Notes: generated by a model from the sequence alone, not told the origin. Shown: positions 26,423 through 35,805, counted from the stretch's first letter. The stretch: DNA of 64,000 nucleotides from Undibacterium pigrum (GCF_003201815.1 NZ_QJKB01000009.1:62001-126000); one strand, 5' to 3'. Made by a program: numbers and translations.

Positions 26423-27268
26423 CTACATTTCCAGCAAACGCCTTTGCCTTTCTTTTTCTTCAAAGATGGCAGATTCAATTTCTTCCATGACAGCGCCCAG
26501 ATCAACCGGACGAGTATCTTGTGCAACGATGCCTGTCAACACGGTTTCAGGTGTCAACAAGCCTGCGGTGAACAACTTCCAGATTTCCTTGCCAAACTTT
26601 GTACCATTGAGCTCAGGTGCGAACTGGCCGAAGTAGGTCGCCAGATTGTTGACATCGCGCTCCAGCATGACACCAGCCTCGGTATTACTGGCAGCATCTA
26701 TCGCCTGTGGCAGATCAATAATCACCGGGCCTTCTTCATCAACGAGGATATTGAACTCAGATAAATCGCCGTGGATGACACCCGCACACAACATGAGCAC
26801 AACCTGATGCAATAACTGGGCGTGGTATTGGCGCGCCAGCTCTGGCGTCAATTCCACATCATTGAGACGGGGCGCAGCATTGCCATCGGCATCTGTCACC
26901 AGGTCCATCAGCAATACACCTTCATGGCAGATATACGGCCTGGGGACTTTAACGCCAGCAGCAGCCAGGCGATACAGGGCATCGACTTCGGCGTTTTGCC
27001 AGACTTCTTCCTGCATCTTGCGGCCATAGCGCGTGCCTTTTTCCATGGCGCGGGCCTGACGGCTGTTCTTGACCTTGCGGCCTTCCTGGTATGACGCAGC
27101 ATTTTTAAAGCTGCGCTGGCTGGCTTCTTTATAGACTTTGGCACAACGAATTTCTTCGCCGCAGCGCACGACATATACAGTGGCTTCCTTGCCACTCATG
27201 AGCTGGCGCATGACTTCGTCAATCAAACCTTCTTCCTGCAGGGGTTGCAGTCGTTTTGGTGTTTTCAT
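26423..27268 (-). CDS. RIO1-like atypical serine/threonine kinase (PA4780 family)
   Basis: 281 residues. Gly-rich ATP loop at SGKEATVYVV (25-34), ATP-contact lysine K44, catalytic loop HGDLSEFN (166-173, D168) and metal-binding D185 in IIDLPQ. This is the bacterial RIO-like kinase group; in-cell substrates are not established. It follows an 86-residue conserved gene by 13 bases, a probable two-gene unit. Confidence 0.9.
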   Translation of the reverse strand: MKTPKRLQPLQEEGLIDEVMRQLMSGKEATVYVVRCGEEIRCAKVYKEASQRSFKNAASYQEGRKVKNSRQARAMEKGTRYGRKMQEEVWQNAEVDALYRLAAAGVKVPRPYICHEGVLLMDLVTDADGNAAPRLNDVELTPELARQYHAQLLHQVVLMLCAGVIHGDLSEFNILVDEEGPVIIDLPQAIDAASNTEAGVMLERDVNNLATYFGQFAPELNGTKFGKEIWKLFTAGLLTPETVLTGIVAQDTRPVDLGAVMEEIESAIFEEKERQRRLLEM

Positions 27269-27281
27269 CCGGTCAGCGTGC

Positions 27282-27542
27282 TCAGGCTTTGCGTGGCTTG
27301 CCGCCAGTTTTTACCAGTTTGACTGGTGCGTGACCGCGCGATTTATTGCGCATGTCGTAGATAGTCTTGGCATCCTGCTCTGCCCGCTCTTGCGTGCGCA
27401 TGTCAGGAATGTCATCGTGCAGGGTAAAGAAGTCAGCGGCCTGGGCGCGCATCACGTGCTTGATGGCTTCATCATCGCTGAGGTCAAATCTCTCTGTCAT
27501 TAAAGTCGTGACTTCATCCAGATATTCTTCATAGGTCATCAT
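27282..27542 (-). CDS. Small conserved hypothetical protein upstream of the RIO kinase
   Basis: 86 residues, starting at either of two adjacent ATG codons with AGGAAAA upstream. An N-terminal helical part (TYEEYLDEVTTLMTERFDLSDDEAIKHVMRAQ) and a basic C-terminus (RGHAPVKLVKTGGKPRKA) are visible. Its location directly before the kinase suggests a partner or substrate role; there is no known function. Confidence 0.75.
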   Translation of the reverse strand: MMTYEEYLDEVTTLMTERFDLSDDEAIKHVMRAQAADFFTLHDDIPDMRTQERAEQDAKTIYDMRNKSRGHAPVKLVKTGGKPRKA

Positions 27543-27786
27543 GCTGGTTTTTCCTGTCTGTCATGAAGTGCGTTTGGAAATTGCGGCTGTGGATGCATTG
27601 CATCCATGGCAATCTTTGTAACGAATATGGTGTATAAAATGAGCGTACTCTATAGGGCAGCTTGCACCTGAAAGATTACGCCGAAAGACCAGTATTGTAC
27701 ACGTGCTACCCGCTGACAACGGTGTCGCGCCTGTTCTCGGCTACAATGCCGCCTTCCCCGAAAAATTCCAGCCTGGATATTATTGT

Positions 27787-28623
27787 ATGAGTATCATCAT
27801 TCATGAGGCCTTGCGCGCCTATATAGACCCCCTGACCGAGCATGAATTCACTGCTCTGGAACGCAGTATCCTGACTGAAGGCTGTCGTGACGCCCTGGTA
27901 TGCTGGGGTGAAATCCTGATTGATGGGCACAACCGCTATGCGATTTGCCAGCGCCATAACCTGCCATACAATATTGTTCAAAACGACAACTTCAGCAATA
28001 TCGAAGACGTGCAATTGTGGATGATAGACAATCATCTGGGTCGCCGCAGCGTGACCGACTTCCAGCGCGGCATGCTGGCCCTGCGTAAAAAGGAAATCGT
28101 GCTGGCCCGCATGAAGGCGCAGGAAGAACAGGCACCATCAGACAATGCAGAAAGCGAAGTCGCCGTCCCTGTCGTCAAGCCCACGCAAAGTCGCCAGGAA
28201 ATCGCCCGCCTGGCAGGTATCAGCAGCAATGCCGTGGTACAGATAGAGAAAATCCAGAAAGCCGCAGCACCTGAACTGGTGCAGGCCGTGCGCGATGGCA
28301 CTATCTCCATCAGTGCAGCAGCAGCAATTGCTTCCCTGCCCAATGAAGATCAGGTAGCCGCCGTTGCTGGTGGCCGCAAAGAATTACAACAGGCCGCCCG
28401 CCAGGTCAGGGAAAAAGTGCGCGAGCAAAAAGCGCCAGCCAAGCCTGTTGCCTCTGCTTCCAGTGAAACCACCGCACCAGCAGTGATGGAAGGCAGACAA
28501 GACAGCACCAGCAGCAGCGTTGATGAAATCAGCAGCCTGCGTCAGCAAGTTATGCATCTGCAGACTGAGAACAGTGAATTGCTGAGCCAGATTGCGGCGC
28601 TTAAGGCCCAACTGGCGGGTTAA
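27787..28623 (+). CDS. ParB-N-domain (ParB/Srx-like) DNA-binding protein
   Basis: I start at the ATG 27787 (278 residues). The N-terminal part has the ParB/sulfiredoxin-like box ILTEGCRDALVCWGEILIDGHNRYAICQRHNLPY. The middle contains a helix-turn-helix-like QEIARLAGISSNAVVQIEKIQKAA. The last 30 residues are a leucine-zipper-like coiled coil (SLRQQVMHLQTENSELLSQIAALKAQL). No ParA or origin is nearby, so a chromosome-partition role is unlikely; more likely it is a regulator. It precedes the spermidine-synthase-like gene by 19 bases. Confidence 0.82.
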   Translation: MSIIIHEALRAYIDPLTEHEFTALERSILTEGCRDALVCWGEILIDGHNRYAICQRHNLPYNIVQNDNFSNIEDVQLWMIDNHLGRRSVTDFQRGMLALRKKEIVLARMKAQEEQAPSDNAESEVAVPVVKPTQSRQEIARLAGISSNAVVQIEKIQKAAAPELVQAVRDGTISISAAAAIASLPNEDQVAAVAGGRKELQQAARQVREKVREQKAPAKPVASASSETTAPAVMEGRQDSTSSSVDEISSLRQQVMHLQTENSELLSQIAALKAQLAG

Positions 28624-28642
28624 ATACATAAAGGTGGCGGAT

Positions 28643-29575
28643 ATGAAAAAAACCCGGCAAAGCCTGTCCAGCCTGTTTCTGAAACAGGTGCCGGCGGCTG
28701 AACGCGCGCATATCCGCCGTCTCGAAGAAATACAAAAAGTACATGAGGGCCACCCCTTTCATTTCGATGATGGCAATCTGCGCATCATGTACCTGAACCC
28801 TAAATGCATGCAAAGCGCGATGAAGCTGGATGCACCGGATGAGCTGGTGTGCGCCTACTCGCGCGCAGTCATGGGCTTGCTCATGTTTCACCCGCAGCCC
28901 CGCCATATCCTGCTGATAGGCCTGGGCGGTGGCTCACTGGTTAAATACTGCTACCGCCATTTGCCAGATTGCCGCATCACGGTGCTGGAGATCAATGCCG
29001 ACGTGATCGCCATGCGTGATCTCTTCATGCTGCCACCGGATGATGAACGCCTGCAAGTCATTCATTGCGACGCAGTGACCCATTTGCAGGACAATTGTTA
29101 TGATGCTGACGTGCTGTTGCTGGACGCCTATGACGAAAATGGCCTGGTAGCGGAATTGAATACGGCAGAGTTTTATGCAATCTGTCATGCCAATCTGGTG
29201 GAGAACGGCATCATGGTTGCCAATGTCTGGGGCAAAACCAGTGCACTGGCTGGCATGTTGAGCCGCTTGCGTCAGCAGTTTGCGCGCCAGGTCAGCTGGA
29301 CGCGCTCGCCAGACAGCTATAACCTGATTGTGTATGCCATCAAGGGCGCATTGAATCAGGCCAATGAGCATGCGATAAAGGCTTTGTCAGACCAGCATCC
29401 ATCCTTGCAATTTTCTGCATTGCAGGACAAGCTGCTCAGTCTGCCCTTGTCTGCCAATTACACTGATACAGAAGTAGAACTGGCTGCACTCAAACTAAGT
29501 CTGTCAACTATCATGGTGCCAGACGCGAATGTGCCGCAAAACTATGCGGACTGGAAAAAGCAGATAGATCAATAA
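28643..29575 (+). CDS. Spermidine-synthase-like methyltransferase-fold protein
   Basis: 310 residues from the ATG at 28643, preceded by AAAGGTGG. It carries the nucleotide-fold motif LIGLGGGSLVKYCYR, the acidic LEINADVIAMRD and VLLLDAYDENG. This is the spermidine-synthase-like PABS fold without clear conservation of the polyamine site, so it may be a related methyltransferase. It is probably co-transcribed with the ParB-like gene. Confidence 0.83.
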   Translation: MKKTRQSLSSLFLKQVPAAERAHIRRLEEIQKVHEGHPFHFDDGNLRIMYLNPKCMQSAMKLDAPDELVCAYSRAVMGLLMFHPQPRHILLIGLGGGSLVKYCYRHLPDCRITVLEINADVIAMRDLFMLPPDDERLQVIHCDAVTHLQDNCYDADVLLLDAYDENGLVAELNTAEFYAICHANLVENGIMVANVWGKTSALAGMLSRLRQQFARQVSWTRSPDSYNLIVYAIKGALNQANEHAIKALSDQHPSLQFSALQDKLLSLPLSANYTDTEVELAALKLSLSTIMVPDANVPQNYADWKKQIDQ

Positions 29576-29643
29576 AGAGTAGAGCAATGTAAGGTAAACG
29601 CGCAAGCGACGACCAATGAATATACCCCCACTGAGGATAGTTC

Positions 29644-30411
29644 ATGAAAGCCTTGATCTTGCCTGGCATTTTTGCCTGTCTAGCCAGTAGTCTGCAAGCC
29701 GCCGAAATCTGCAGCAAATCCAGCCCTGCCCACACGGTCGCCCTGCTTGAGTTGTATACCTCCGAGGGTTGCGACAGTTGCCCGCCTGCCGATAAAACCA
29801 TCAGTCGCCTGTATCAAAGCACGGGGCTGAACAGTGAACAGGTAATTCTCCTTTCTCTGCATGTCGATTACTGGGATCACCTGGGCTGGAAAGATGTCTT
29901 TGGCAAAAAGACTTTCACCGAAAGACAAAGACATCTGGCCGACCTGGCAGGCTCACGTACTGTATATACGCCAGAGATTTTTATCGCTGGCAAAGAAATT
30001 CGCAACTGGCGCAATGGCATGGCGGATGATATCCGTCGCATCAATCAAAAGCCAGCCATGGCATCGCTACATCTTGGTATAGAAAAGCTGGCAGATAACA
30101 AGCTGTATTTCAATCTGCAAGGCAATAGCAGGCAAGATGCCAGGCTGCATTTTGCCTTGATCGAACAAGGCCTGGTCAGCAAAATACAGGCGGGCGAAAA
30201 CCGCGGTGCCAGCTTACAACATGATTTTGTCGCCAGAGAATGGGGAGATGCCTATCAACTCGCTGCTGGCAAGCCAGCCAGCTTTGCCAGCCAATTAACT
30301 TTACCTGTCAATGCAAAGCGCAAGAATTTATCCTTGCTGGCATTTGCCCAGGATAAGCAGGGCAATATCCTGCAAGCCCTGAGTTTGCCAATATGTGATT
30401 CGCTGCAGTAA
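29644..30411 (+). CDS. DUF1223 thioredoxin-like secreted protein
   Basis: 255 residues with a signal peptide (cut after LQA). ELYTSEGCDSCPPADKTISRL contains the CxxC pair C43-C46, the hallmark of DUF1223, a thioredoxin-fold family of unknown function. GAGGA precedes the ATG. Confidence 0.88.
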   Translation: MKALILPGIFACLASSLQAAEICSKSSPAHTVALLELYTSEGCDSCPPADKTISRLYQSTGLNSEQVILLSLHVDYWDHLGWKDVFGKKTFTERQRHLADLAGSRTVYTPEIFIAGKEIRNWRNGMADDIRRINQKPAMASLHLGIEKLADNKLYFNLQGNSRQDARLHFALIEQGLVSKIQAGENRGASLQHDFVAREWGDAYQLAAGKPASFASQLTLPVNAKRKNLSLLAFAQDKQGNILQALSLPICDSLQ

Positions 30412-30540
30412 TAACACTGCTCGCGCCGGATTTTGGCTGGCTGACGACAAAATTGTGGGGGCTGGTCTTATTTTTAAAGCAAGCAAGGTGCAAATGGCTT
30501 AGACTTTCTGCACATTCCTGCTTGTAACCGGAGCTATCCC

Positions 30541-30987
30541 GTGAATATTGTCATCGCCTTGCTGCACCACATCGCTGCCTTTACTCTTGTAGCTAGCTTA
30601 CTGGCAGAGCTGGTGCTGATACGCCAGCCCCTCACCCTGTCATCGGCAAAAAGCCTGCGTTTCATCGACAGCATATATGGCTTGAGCGCCATGCTCATCA
30701 TTGTACTGGGTGTATTGCGTGTCATGTACTTTGAAAAAGGCCAGGATTATTATCTGCATAGCCACGCCTTCATGCTCAAGATGACTGCGTTCATCATCGT
30801 TGGCTTGCTATCCATTTACCCGACCATGGTATTCCTGCGCTGGGGCAAGGCGCTCAAACTGAACCAGTTACCGGCCCTGCCTGAGAGCCAGGCCAGGAGC
30901 ATACAGACGATATTGAAGCTGGAACTGGCTGGCATATTGTTCATATTGGCTGGTGCGGTCCTCATGGCCAAGGGTTACAGTATGTAA
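30541..30987 (+). CDS. DUF2214 integral membrane protein
   Basis: 148 residues from GTG with GGAG upstream; four hydrophobic helices and an early HH pair (ALLHHIAAF), as in DUF2214 proteins. Function not known. Confidence 0.8.
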   Translation: MNIVIALLHHIAAFTLVASLLAELVLIRQPLTLSSAKSLRFIDSIYGLSAMLIIVLGVLRVMYFEKGQDYYLHSHAFMLKMTAFIIVGLLSIYPTMVFLRWGKALKLNQLPALPESQARSIQTILKLELAGILFILAGAVLMAKGYSM

Positions 30988-31080
30988 AATGCTTTTGTTT
31001 TTGACTCATGTGGCATACAAGAAAAGTTGTATAAATGACTGATTTCTGGCAATCTTTCTACATCATATAGTGCTGCCACC

Positions 31081-31485
31081 ATGTTTGGCGGCACGGTTTT
31101 CCGGGACATTGCCATGTACGATGAAAATGACTTCACTGCGGTATCCAAGTTCTTGAAACTGGGCATTAAAATCTCGTTCAGGAACCCCATGGGACAAAAT
31201 CCCTCTTTTCAATCGACGTTCCCCACGCCCAAGGGTGCCACGGTCACACTCGATGAAAAAAGCCTTTACGATGTAGAACGCAAACTACGCGCACTGATAG
31301 GCAGCGACGTGCCAGTCAAGACCAAACTGGCACCTTTCACCTATCTGGGGACGAATTTCCGTGGCCTGCTGTACTGCACCAAGGGTTCCAACGAATACAT
31401 AGTGCAAGAGACCCACGATCTCTTTGGCACAGAATCAAAACGCATAGTGCGCACTGCCGAACACTTCATTCAGCTCCTGAGTTAA
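31081..31485 (+). CDS. Small hypothetical cytoplasmic protein
   Basis: 134 residues from ATG 31081, or 123 from the in-frame ATG at 31114. No signal peptide, membrane helix or motif that I recognise. The C-terminal half alternates beta-like segments (FRGLLYCTKGSNEYIVQETHDLFG). A hairpin (31498-31527) follows its stop. Confidence 0.55.
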   Translation: MFGGTVFRDIAMYDENDFTAVSKFLKLGIKISFRNPMGQNPSFQSTFPTPKGATVTLDEKSLYDVERKLRALIGSDVPVKTKLAPFTYLGTNFRGLLYCTKGSNEYIVQETHDLFGTESKRIVRTAEHFIQLLS

Positions 31486-31497
31486 ACCCATCATCGC

Positions 31498-31527
31498 ATG
31501 ACAGCGCTGTTTATGCAGGGCTGTCAT
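31498..31527 (+). terminator. Hairpin after the small hypothetical gene
   Basis: ATGACAGCGCTG pairs with CAGGGCTGTCAT with one mismatch around TTTATG; there is no T-tract, so it is a terminator-like or RNA-stabilising structure. Confidence 0.4.
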
Positions 31528-31561
31528 ACAATCCTGCGTTCAATTTCCTCGTCACACCCGC

Positions 31562-31584
31562 TTTTCGTCAATCACCGACGAAAA
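31562..31584. promoter_or_regulatory. Inverted repeat before the LiaF-like/LytTR operon
   Basis: TTTTCGTC and GACGAAAA are perfect inverted arms around a 7-base spacer, about 100 bases before the first LiaF-like gene. It is a candidate operator of the operon. Confidence 0.4.
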
Positions 31585-31685
31585 CCGCCATTCGCCGAAA
31601 TGAAGGCGACAAGCGTCTGCACTTTCAGTATCTTGATCTCACAGAACAAAAACACAGAAGTTTTTGATAAATGAAAGGATACGAT

Positions 31686-32045
31686 ATGTCTGATAACTCA
31701 AATGCTCAGCGTCACAGCAAAGGTAATTTGTTTTTTGGCCTTGCCCTGATCGTCGCAGGCAGTGTCTTTTTGATGGACCGTATGGAAATGATTTACGCGG
31801 TCGACTACTGGTTCCTGTTACCAGCCATGATAGCTTTAGGTGGCGTGGTTGACATTATCAGCACCAGTAAGCCTGAGCATATTGCCAAGGGCTGTTTCAA
31901 CCTGATATTTGCATTTTGGCTGTATGCCTCCATAGAGCACCTGTGGGGCTGGAACTTCCGCACCAGCTGGCCCTTGTTGCTGATTGCTTTTGGCGTCCAG
32001 CATCTCGTCGGTGGATTGCTGGCCAGCAGAGAAACACAAAAATAA
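31686..32045 (+). CDS. LiaF-like transmembrane protein (four helices)
   Basis: 119 residues from the second ATG at 31686, which has AAAGGA correctly placed; the first ATG is at 31671. Pattern of the LiaF/DUF5668 N-terminal membrane domain: LFFGLALIVAGSVFLMDRM, then repeated short helices. In Firmicutes such proteins restrain cell-envelope stress sensors. It is the first gene of an operon with a second LiaF-like protein, a LytS-type kinase and a LytTR regulator. Confidence 0.82.
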   Translation: MSDNSNAQRHSKGNLFFGLALIVAGSVFLMDRMEMIYAVDYWFLLPAMIALGGVVDIISTSKPEHIAKGCFNLIFAFWLYASIEHLWGWNFRTSWPLLLIAFGVQHLVGGLLASRETQK

Positions 32046-32076
32046 TTTCGCTACTCATCACTTCCGGATCATTATC

Positions 32077-32763
32077 ATGAAAAACGACAATCCCCAGGGC
32101 CGAATAGTAATCGGTGCCCTGCTCCTGATTTTTGGTGCTTTGGCGCTGCTGGACAACCTGAACCTGTTCAGGGCACGTGAGATTTTTCACTTCTGGCCTA
32201 TGGTCTTCATTGCTATTGGCGCCCTGAAAATCTCTAAGAGTGATACCACAACTGGTTACATTATAGGCTGCGGCTTTATCAGCCTTGGCGGTTTGCTACT
32301 CTTGCATCACATGGGTATTATCTACTTCCGCATGCGTGACTGGTGGCCGGTTTTCCTCATCGTTGCTGGCTTGATCGTGATCTTCAAAGGCAAGGTCGGC
32401 AATCCGGAAAAATTGATTTCCAAGGATGGCGACCAGGACTCAGTCTGCAATATCGTCGCCGTCATGAGTGGCAACAAACTGCAAAACAGTGCGCAGGATT
32501 TTCGCGGTGGTGAAATCAATTGCGTCATGGGTGGTGTAGAACTGGATTTACGCAGCGCATCAATACAATCAGAGGCCGTCCTGAATGTATTTGCCATGTG
32601 GGGTGGTATCGTCCTGAAAGTACCAAATGACTGGACCGTGATATCACACGGATCACCGATACTTGGCGGCTTTGATGACAAAACCGTGCCCCCGATACTG
32701 AATGCAAAAAAACTGTATATCAAGGGCTACGCCATCATGGGTGGCGTGGAAATAAAAAACTGA
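32077..32763 (+). CDS. LiaF-like membrane protein with C-terminal cytosolic domain
   Basis: 228 residues from ATG 32077. Four N-terminal helices (GRIVIGALLLIFGALALLDNLNLF...) are followed by a beta-rich domain (FRGGEINCVMGGVELDLRSASI, NVFAMWGGIVLKVPNDWTVISHG, YAIMGGVEIKN), the arrangement of LiaF/YvqF proteins. Its neighbours suggest that it modulates the kinase next to it. Confidence 0.87.
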   Translation: MKNDNPQGRIVIGALLLIFGALALLDNLNLFRAREIFHFWPMVFIAIGALKISKSDTTTGYIIGCGFISLGGLLLLHHMGIIYFRMRDWWPVFLIVAGLIVIFKGKVGNPEKLISKDGDQDSVCNIVAVMSGNKLQNSAQDFRGGEINCVMGGVELDLRSASIQSEAVLNVFAMWGGIVLKVPNDWTVISHGSPILGGFDDKTVPPILNAKKLYIKGYAIMGGVEIKN

Positions 32764-32809
32764 AACAAAACTGAGCAACAACTGAACAACAACTGAGGAC
32801 AATCGCTGC

Positions 32810-33877
32810 ATGCATCCCATTTTGTCAGATCGCCGTCGCTTCATGGTCTATATCATTGCCTGGATTTTCACAGGCGTACTGATAGCCAGGCTACTGGTCA
32901 CGGCTGATCTGGCAAACTGGTCATTTGCCTTGCTGTTTTCGCTGCCAGTGGCTTTATTCGGCAGCTTTCTGACTTCCTCAGCTTATTTTGTTTGTCGCTC
33001 GCTCCCCTTCAATCGCCGCAGTTTCAGCATAGCCACCCTGGTATTTGCCAGTGCTGCCATGGTTTCCGGTATCAGTTGGCTAGGGCTTTGCTATGGCTGG
33101 AACAAGGTGCTGGTACTGGCTGCTGACGAAGTCGAGGTACTGCATTTGAGCCCGCATTTGCTGGTGCTTTTTTTCATCACTGGCTTCGCGGTTTATTTGC
33201 TGGCGCTGCTGGCCTTTGATGTCTATATCGCCTTCGACAATATAAGGGAAGCTGAACGGCGCGAAGCGGCATCACGCCTGTTAGCCAGGGATGCAGAACT
33301 ACAAGTGTTACGTTCGCAAATAGATCCGCATTTTTTATTCAATAGCCTTAATTCCATCAGCGCCCTGACAGCCATTGATGCAGTCGCTGCGCGAACCATG
33401 ACCATAGCACTTGCTGATTTTTTCCGGCAAACCCTGGCAATAGCAGAGAAAGAGAAAATCAGCCTGAAGGAAGAATTGCTGCTTTGTGAAAATTTCCTGG
33501 CGGTGGAAAAAATCCGTTTTGGTAAAAAACTGGGCGTGGAATTTGAGGTCGCTGCAGATGCAGAACAAGCGCAAATCCCGCCCATGATCTTGCAACCCTT
33601 GCTGGAAAATGCCATCAAACATGGCATACGCAATTTACCCAAGGGGGGCGTCATCAAGGTCACCATATTTCAGCGTGACCGCTGGCTGCATATCGCGGTA
33701 GAAAATCCTGTCAGTGCTGATCCTGGCAATAGCACGGGCAATGGCCTGGGCCTTAGCAATCTGCGTCAGCGCTTTTTTGCCTTGTATGGCGATCAGGCGC
33801 GTGTCAGCTGGCAGCGTACAGACGATAATTTTACTTTGGAAATGGCTCTGCCTTTTGAGCAAACCTATCATGAATAA
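32810..33877 (+). CDS. LytS-type sensor histidine kinase
   Basis: 355 residues: four or five membrane helices in the first 140, then the His-kinase box LRSQIDPHFLFNSLNS with the phospho-accepting H174, the N-box LQPLLENAIKHGIRN and the G-box GNGLGLSNLRQRF. It should phosphorylate the response regulator encoded next; their reading frames overlap by eight bases. Confidence 0.92.
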   Translation: MHPILSDRRRFMVYIIAWIFTGVLIARLLVTADLANWSFALLFSLPVALFGSFLTSSAYFVCRSLPFNRRSFSIATLVFASAAMVSGISWLGLCYGWNKVLVLAADEVEVLHLSPHLLVLFFITGFAVYLLALLAFDVYIAFDNIREAERREAASRLLARDAELQVLRSQIDPHFLFNSLNSISALTAIDAVAARTMTIALADFFRQTLAIAEKEKISLKEELLLCENFLAVEKIRFGKKLGVEFEVAADAEQAQIPPMILQPLLENAIKHGIRNLPKGGVIKVTIFQRDRWLHIAVENPVSADPGNSTGNGLGLSNLRQRFFALYGDQARVSWQRTDDNFTLEMALPFEQTYHE

Positions 33878-34628
33878 ACGCCTACAAGTCCTGATTGTCG
33901 ATGATGAAGAACTCGCCCGCAGACTGTCACTGGAATACTTGCGTGCTCACCCTGATCTGGAAGTCATCGGTGAATGTGAGACTGGTCTGGAAGCAGTCGA
34001 TGCCATAGGCAGGCTTAACCCTGACCTGATCTTGCTGGATATACAAATGCCGCAATTAACAGGCCTGGAAGTATTGGAAATGACCGGCAGGCGCAGTGGT
34101 GTCATTTTCAGCACCGCCTATGATCAATATGCGCTGAAAGCCTTTGATCTGCATGCAATCGATTATCTATTGAAACCTTTTTCCCAGCAGCGCTTCGATG
34201 AAGCACTGAGCAAGGCACGCAAGCTGCTGGCACAGGACGCCGCTCCCGCTACGCAGGCACTGGAATCATTGTTGACGCAGCAAAGCGAGAAACTGCAACG
34301 CCTGCTGATACGTGACCGCGGCCAGGTGCATGTGGTACCGCTGGAAAGCATAGATTATGTAGAGGCCCAGGATGACTATATCCTCATTCATGCAGCAGGC
34401 AAATCGTATATGAAAACCCAGAGCCTGGCGGAACTGGAGACGCAACTGGAATCTCAAAAAGGTAGCAGCAAGTTCGTGCGCGTACACCGCTCTTTCCTGA
34501 TACAGATCAGTGCATTGCAGGCGCTGGAAAAAACCAGCAAGGATAGCCAAGTCGCCATACTCAAGAGTGGCGTACAAATACCGGTCAGCCGGGCTGGCTA
34601 TGAGCGCATCAAACCTTTACTCAGTTGA
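33870..34628 (+). CDS. LytTR-family response regulator
   Basis: 252 residues from the ATG inside the kinase stop (ATGAATAA overlap). Receiver domain with DDE at 11-13 and phospho-acceptor D57; then a LytTR DNA-binding domain (IDYVEAQDDYILIHAAGKSYMKTQSLAEL, FVRVHRSFLIQ). LytTR regulators bind promoter repeats; their targets here are not seen directly. Confidence 0.92.
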   Translation: MNKRLQVLIVDDEELARRLSLEYLRAHPDLEVIGECETGLEAVDAIGRLNPDLILLDIQMPQLTGLEVLEMTGRRSGVIFSTAYDQYALKAFDLHAIDYLLKPFSQQRFDEALSKARKLLAQDAAPATQALESLLTQQSEKLQRLLIRDRGQVHVVPLESIDYVEAQDDYILIHAAGKSYMKTQSLAELETQLESQKGSSKFVRVHRSFLIQISALQALEKTSKDSQVAILKSGVQIPVSRAGYERIKPLLS

Positions 34629-34661
34629 CGCAGGAACGCCTCTCTCACTAGGAGTGATGCC

Positions 34662-35519
34662 CTAATTGATCGCCTTCAGTACCAGGGCCAGTTCAGTCCT
34701 GGTTTCCTGCATCAGTTCGTCAATATTATCAGGATCAATATTGAGCAGTTTAAAGCTGGCCGGTACGGTATTCCAGTCCAGGTCTGCGATGCTTTCATTG
34801 ACAAAATGTGCATCCAGAAAATCAGCCACGGCCACAACATCAATGAGGCCCACTCTGTGGGTAGGTCCGGGCTGGTGTTCGCGGTGGTTCAGCACTGCGT
34901 TGTGGATATCTTCAGAAATTTCCCAGTCTTCCAATATCGCGCTGCCTATGCTGGCATGCCAATGATCTATCAAGTCCCACAATACCTGTTGTGTACTGAA
35001 CAACTCCTGATAATGATTGGCCCGGTTCAAAATATAGAATTTACCGATATCGTGCAGCAATCCTGCCAGCATGGCCTTGTCGGCACTCAGGCGCGTATAT
35101 TTTCTGGCGATGACCATGGCCAGCGCAGCTACACGCAAGCTACGTCGCCACAGGCCATCCATCTGCGCAGACAGGCTGCCATTGTATTTATTCTCTGCCA
35201 GTTGCTTCATACCCACTGAAATGGCGATATTGCGTATGGCTGAAAACCCCAGCAAATTGGTCGCGGCACGCAAATCGGTAATTTTTTTGCCCTGAACATT
35301 AAAGCTGGCAGAATTACTCAGGTGCAGTACCTTGGCAGACAAGACAGGCTCGGTACCTATGATGCGGGTCACCATGTCGATAGAAATATCGGCCTGGCCC
35401 AGTGCCTTCCTTATCTTCATGGTCGCCCCCAAAGAAGTAGGGAAGACCAGCTTTTTGGCAGACAATTCCGCGGTAAAAGCTTCGAGGAAAGCAAATTCGG
35501 TAGTTTTTTGGTCTGTCAT
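34662..35519 (-). CDS. HDOD-domain protein
   Basis: 285 residues. HDOD signature: LSAKVLHLSNSASFNVQG, LLGFSAIRNIAISVGMK, plus an HD pair in LLAGLLHDIGKFYIL. Such proteins act in signalling, often with c-di-GMP enzymes. No nearby partner is obvious. It is convergent with the LytTR gene. Confidence 0.9.
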   Translation of the reverse strand: MTDQKTTEFAFLEAFTAELSAKKLVFPTSLGATMKIRKALGQADISIDMVTRIIGTEPVLSAKVLHLSNSASFNVQGKKITDLRAATNLLGFSAIRNIAISVGMKQLAENKYNGSLSAQMDGLWRRSLRVAALAMVIARKYTRLSADKAMLAGLLHDIGKFYILNRANHYQELFSTQQVLWDLIDHWHASIGSAILEDWEISEDIHNAVLNHREHQPGPTHRVGLIDVVAVADFLDAHFVNESIADLDWNTVPASFKLLNIDPDNIDELMQETRTELALVLKAIN

Positions 35520-35623
35520 GATAGCAATGAGAATGCTGACGATTTTTTATTGTACCTTGGCAAACTGTTTTTTGCAGGTCTGGCAACGACTGCTTACATG
35601 ATTTATCAATTGCCCGAGTCCAC

Positions 35624-35642
35624 TATTGAACTAGTTTCAATA
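35624..35642. repeat. Short perfect inverted repeat
   Basis: TATTGAA and TTCAATA are separated by CTAGT in the gap between the HDOD gene and the small membrane gene. The rest of 35520-35805 shows nothing else. Confidence 0.4.
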
Positions 35643-35805
35643 GCAATCAATACCCCTGTCCCCCTTAAGCGGCCAAAGCTACCTTTTAATCCCGCAAACA
35701 TGCATTTCGTCGCACAGCGGCAGCGAGCGGAAAATCAAAGGGGTATTCTGTCTCCATCGCAGCAAGTAGCGAACTTAAACAACATAGAAAATAAGGGAAA
35801 CCATC

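Noticed and set aside
27787..28623. Replication or partition origin next to the ParB-like gene
   Set aside because: No ParA, no parS-like palindromes, and no DnaA boxes were recognised nearby.
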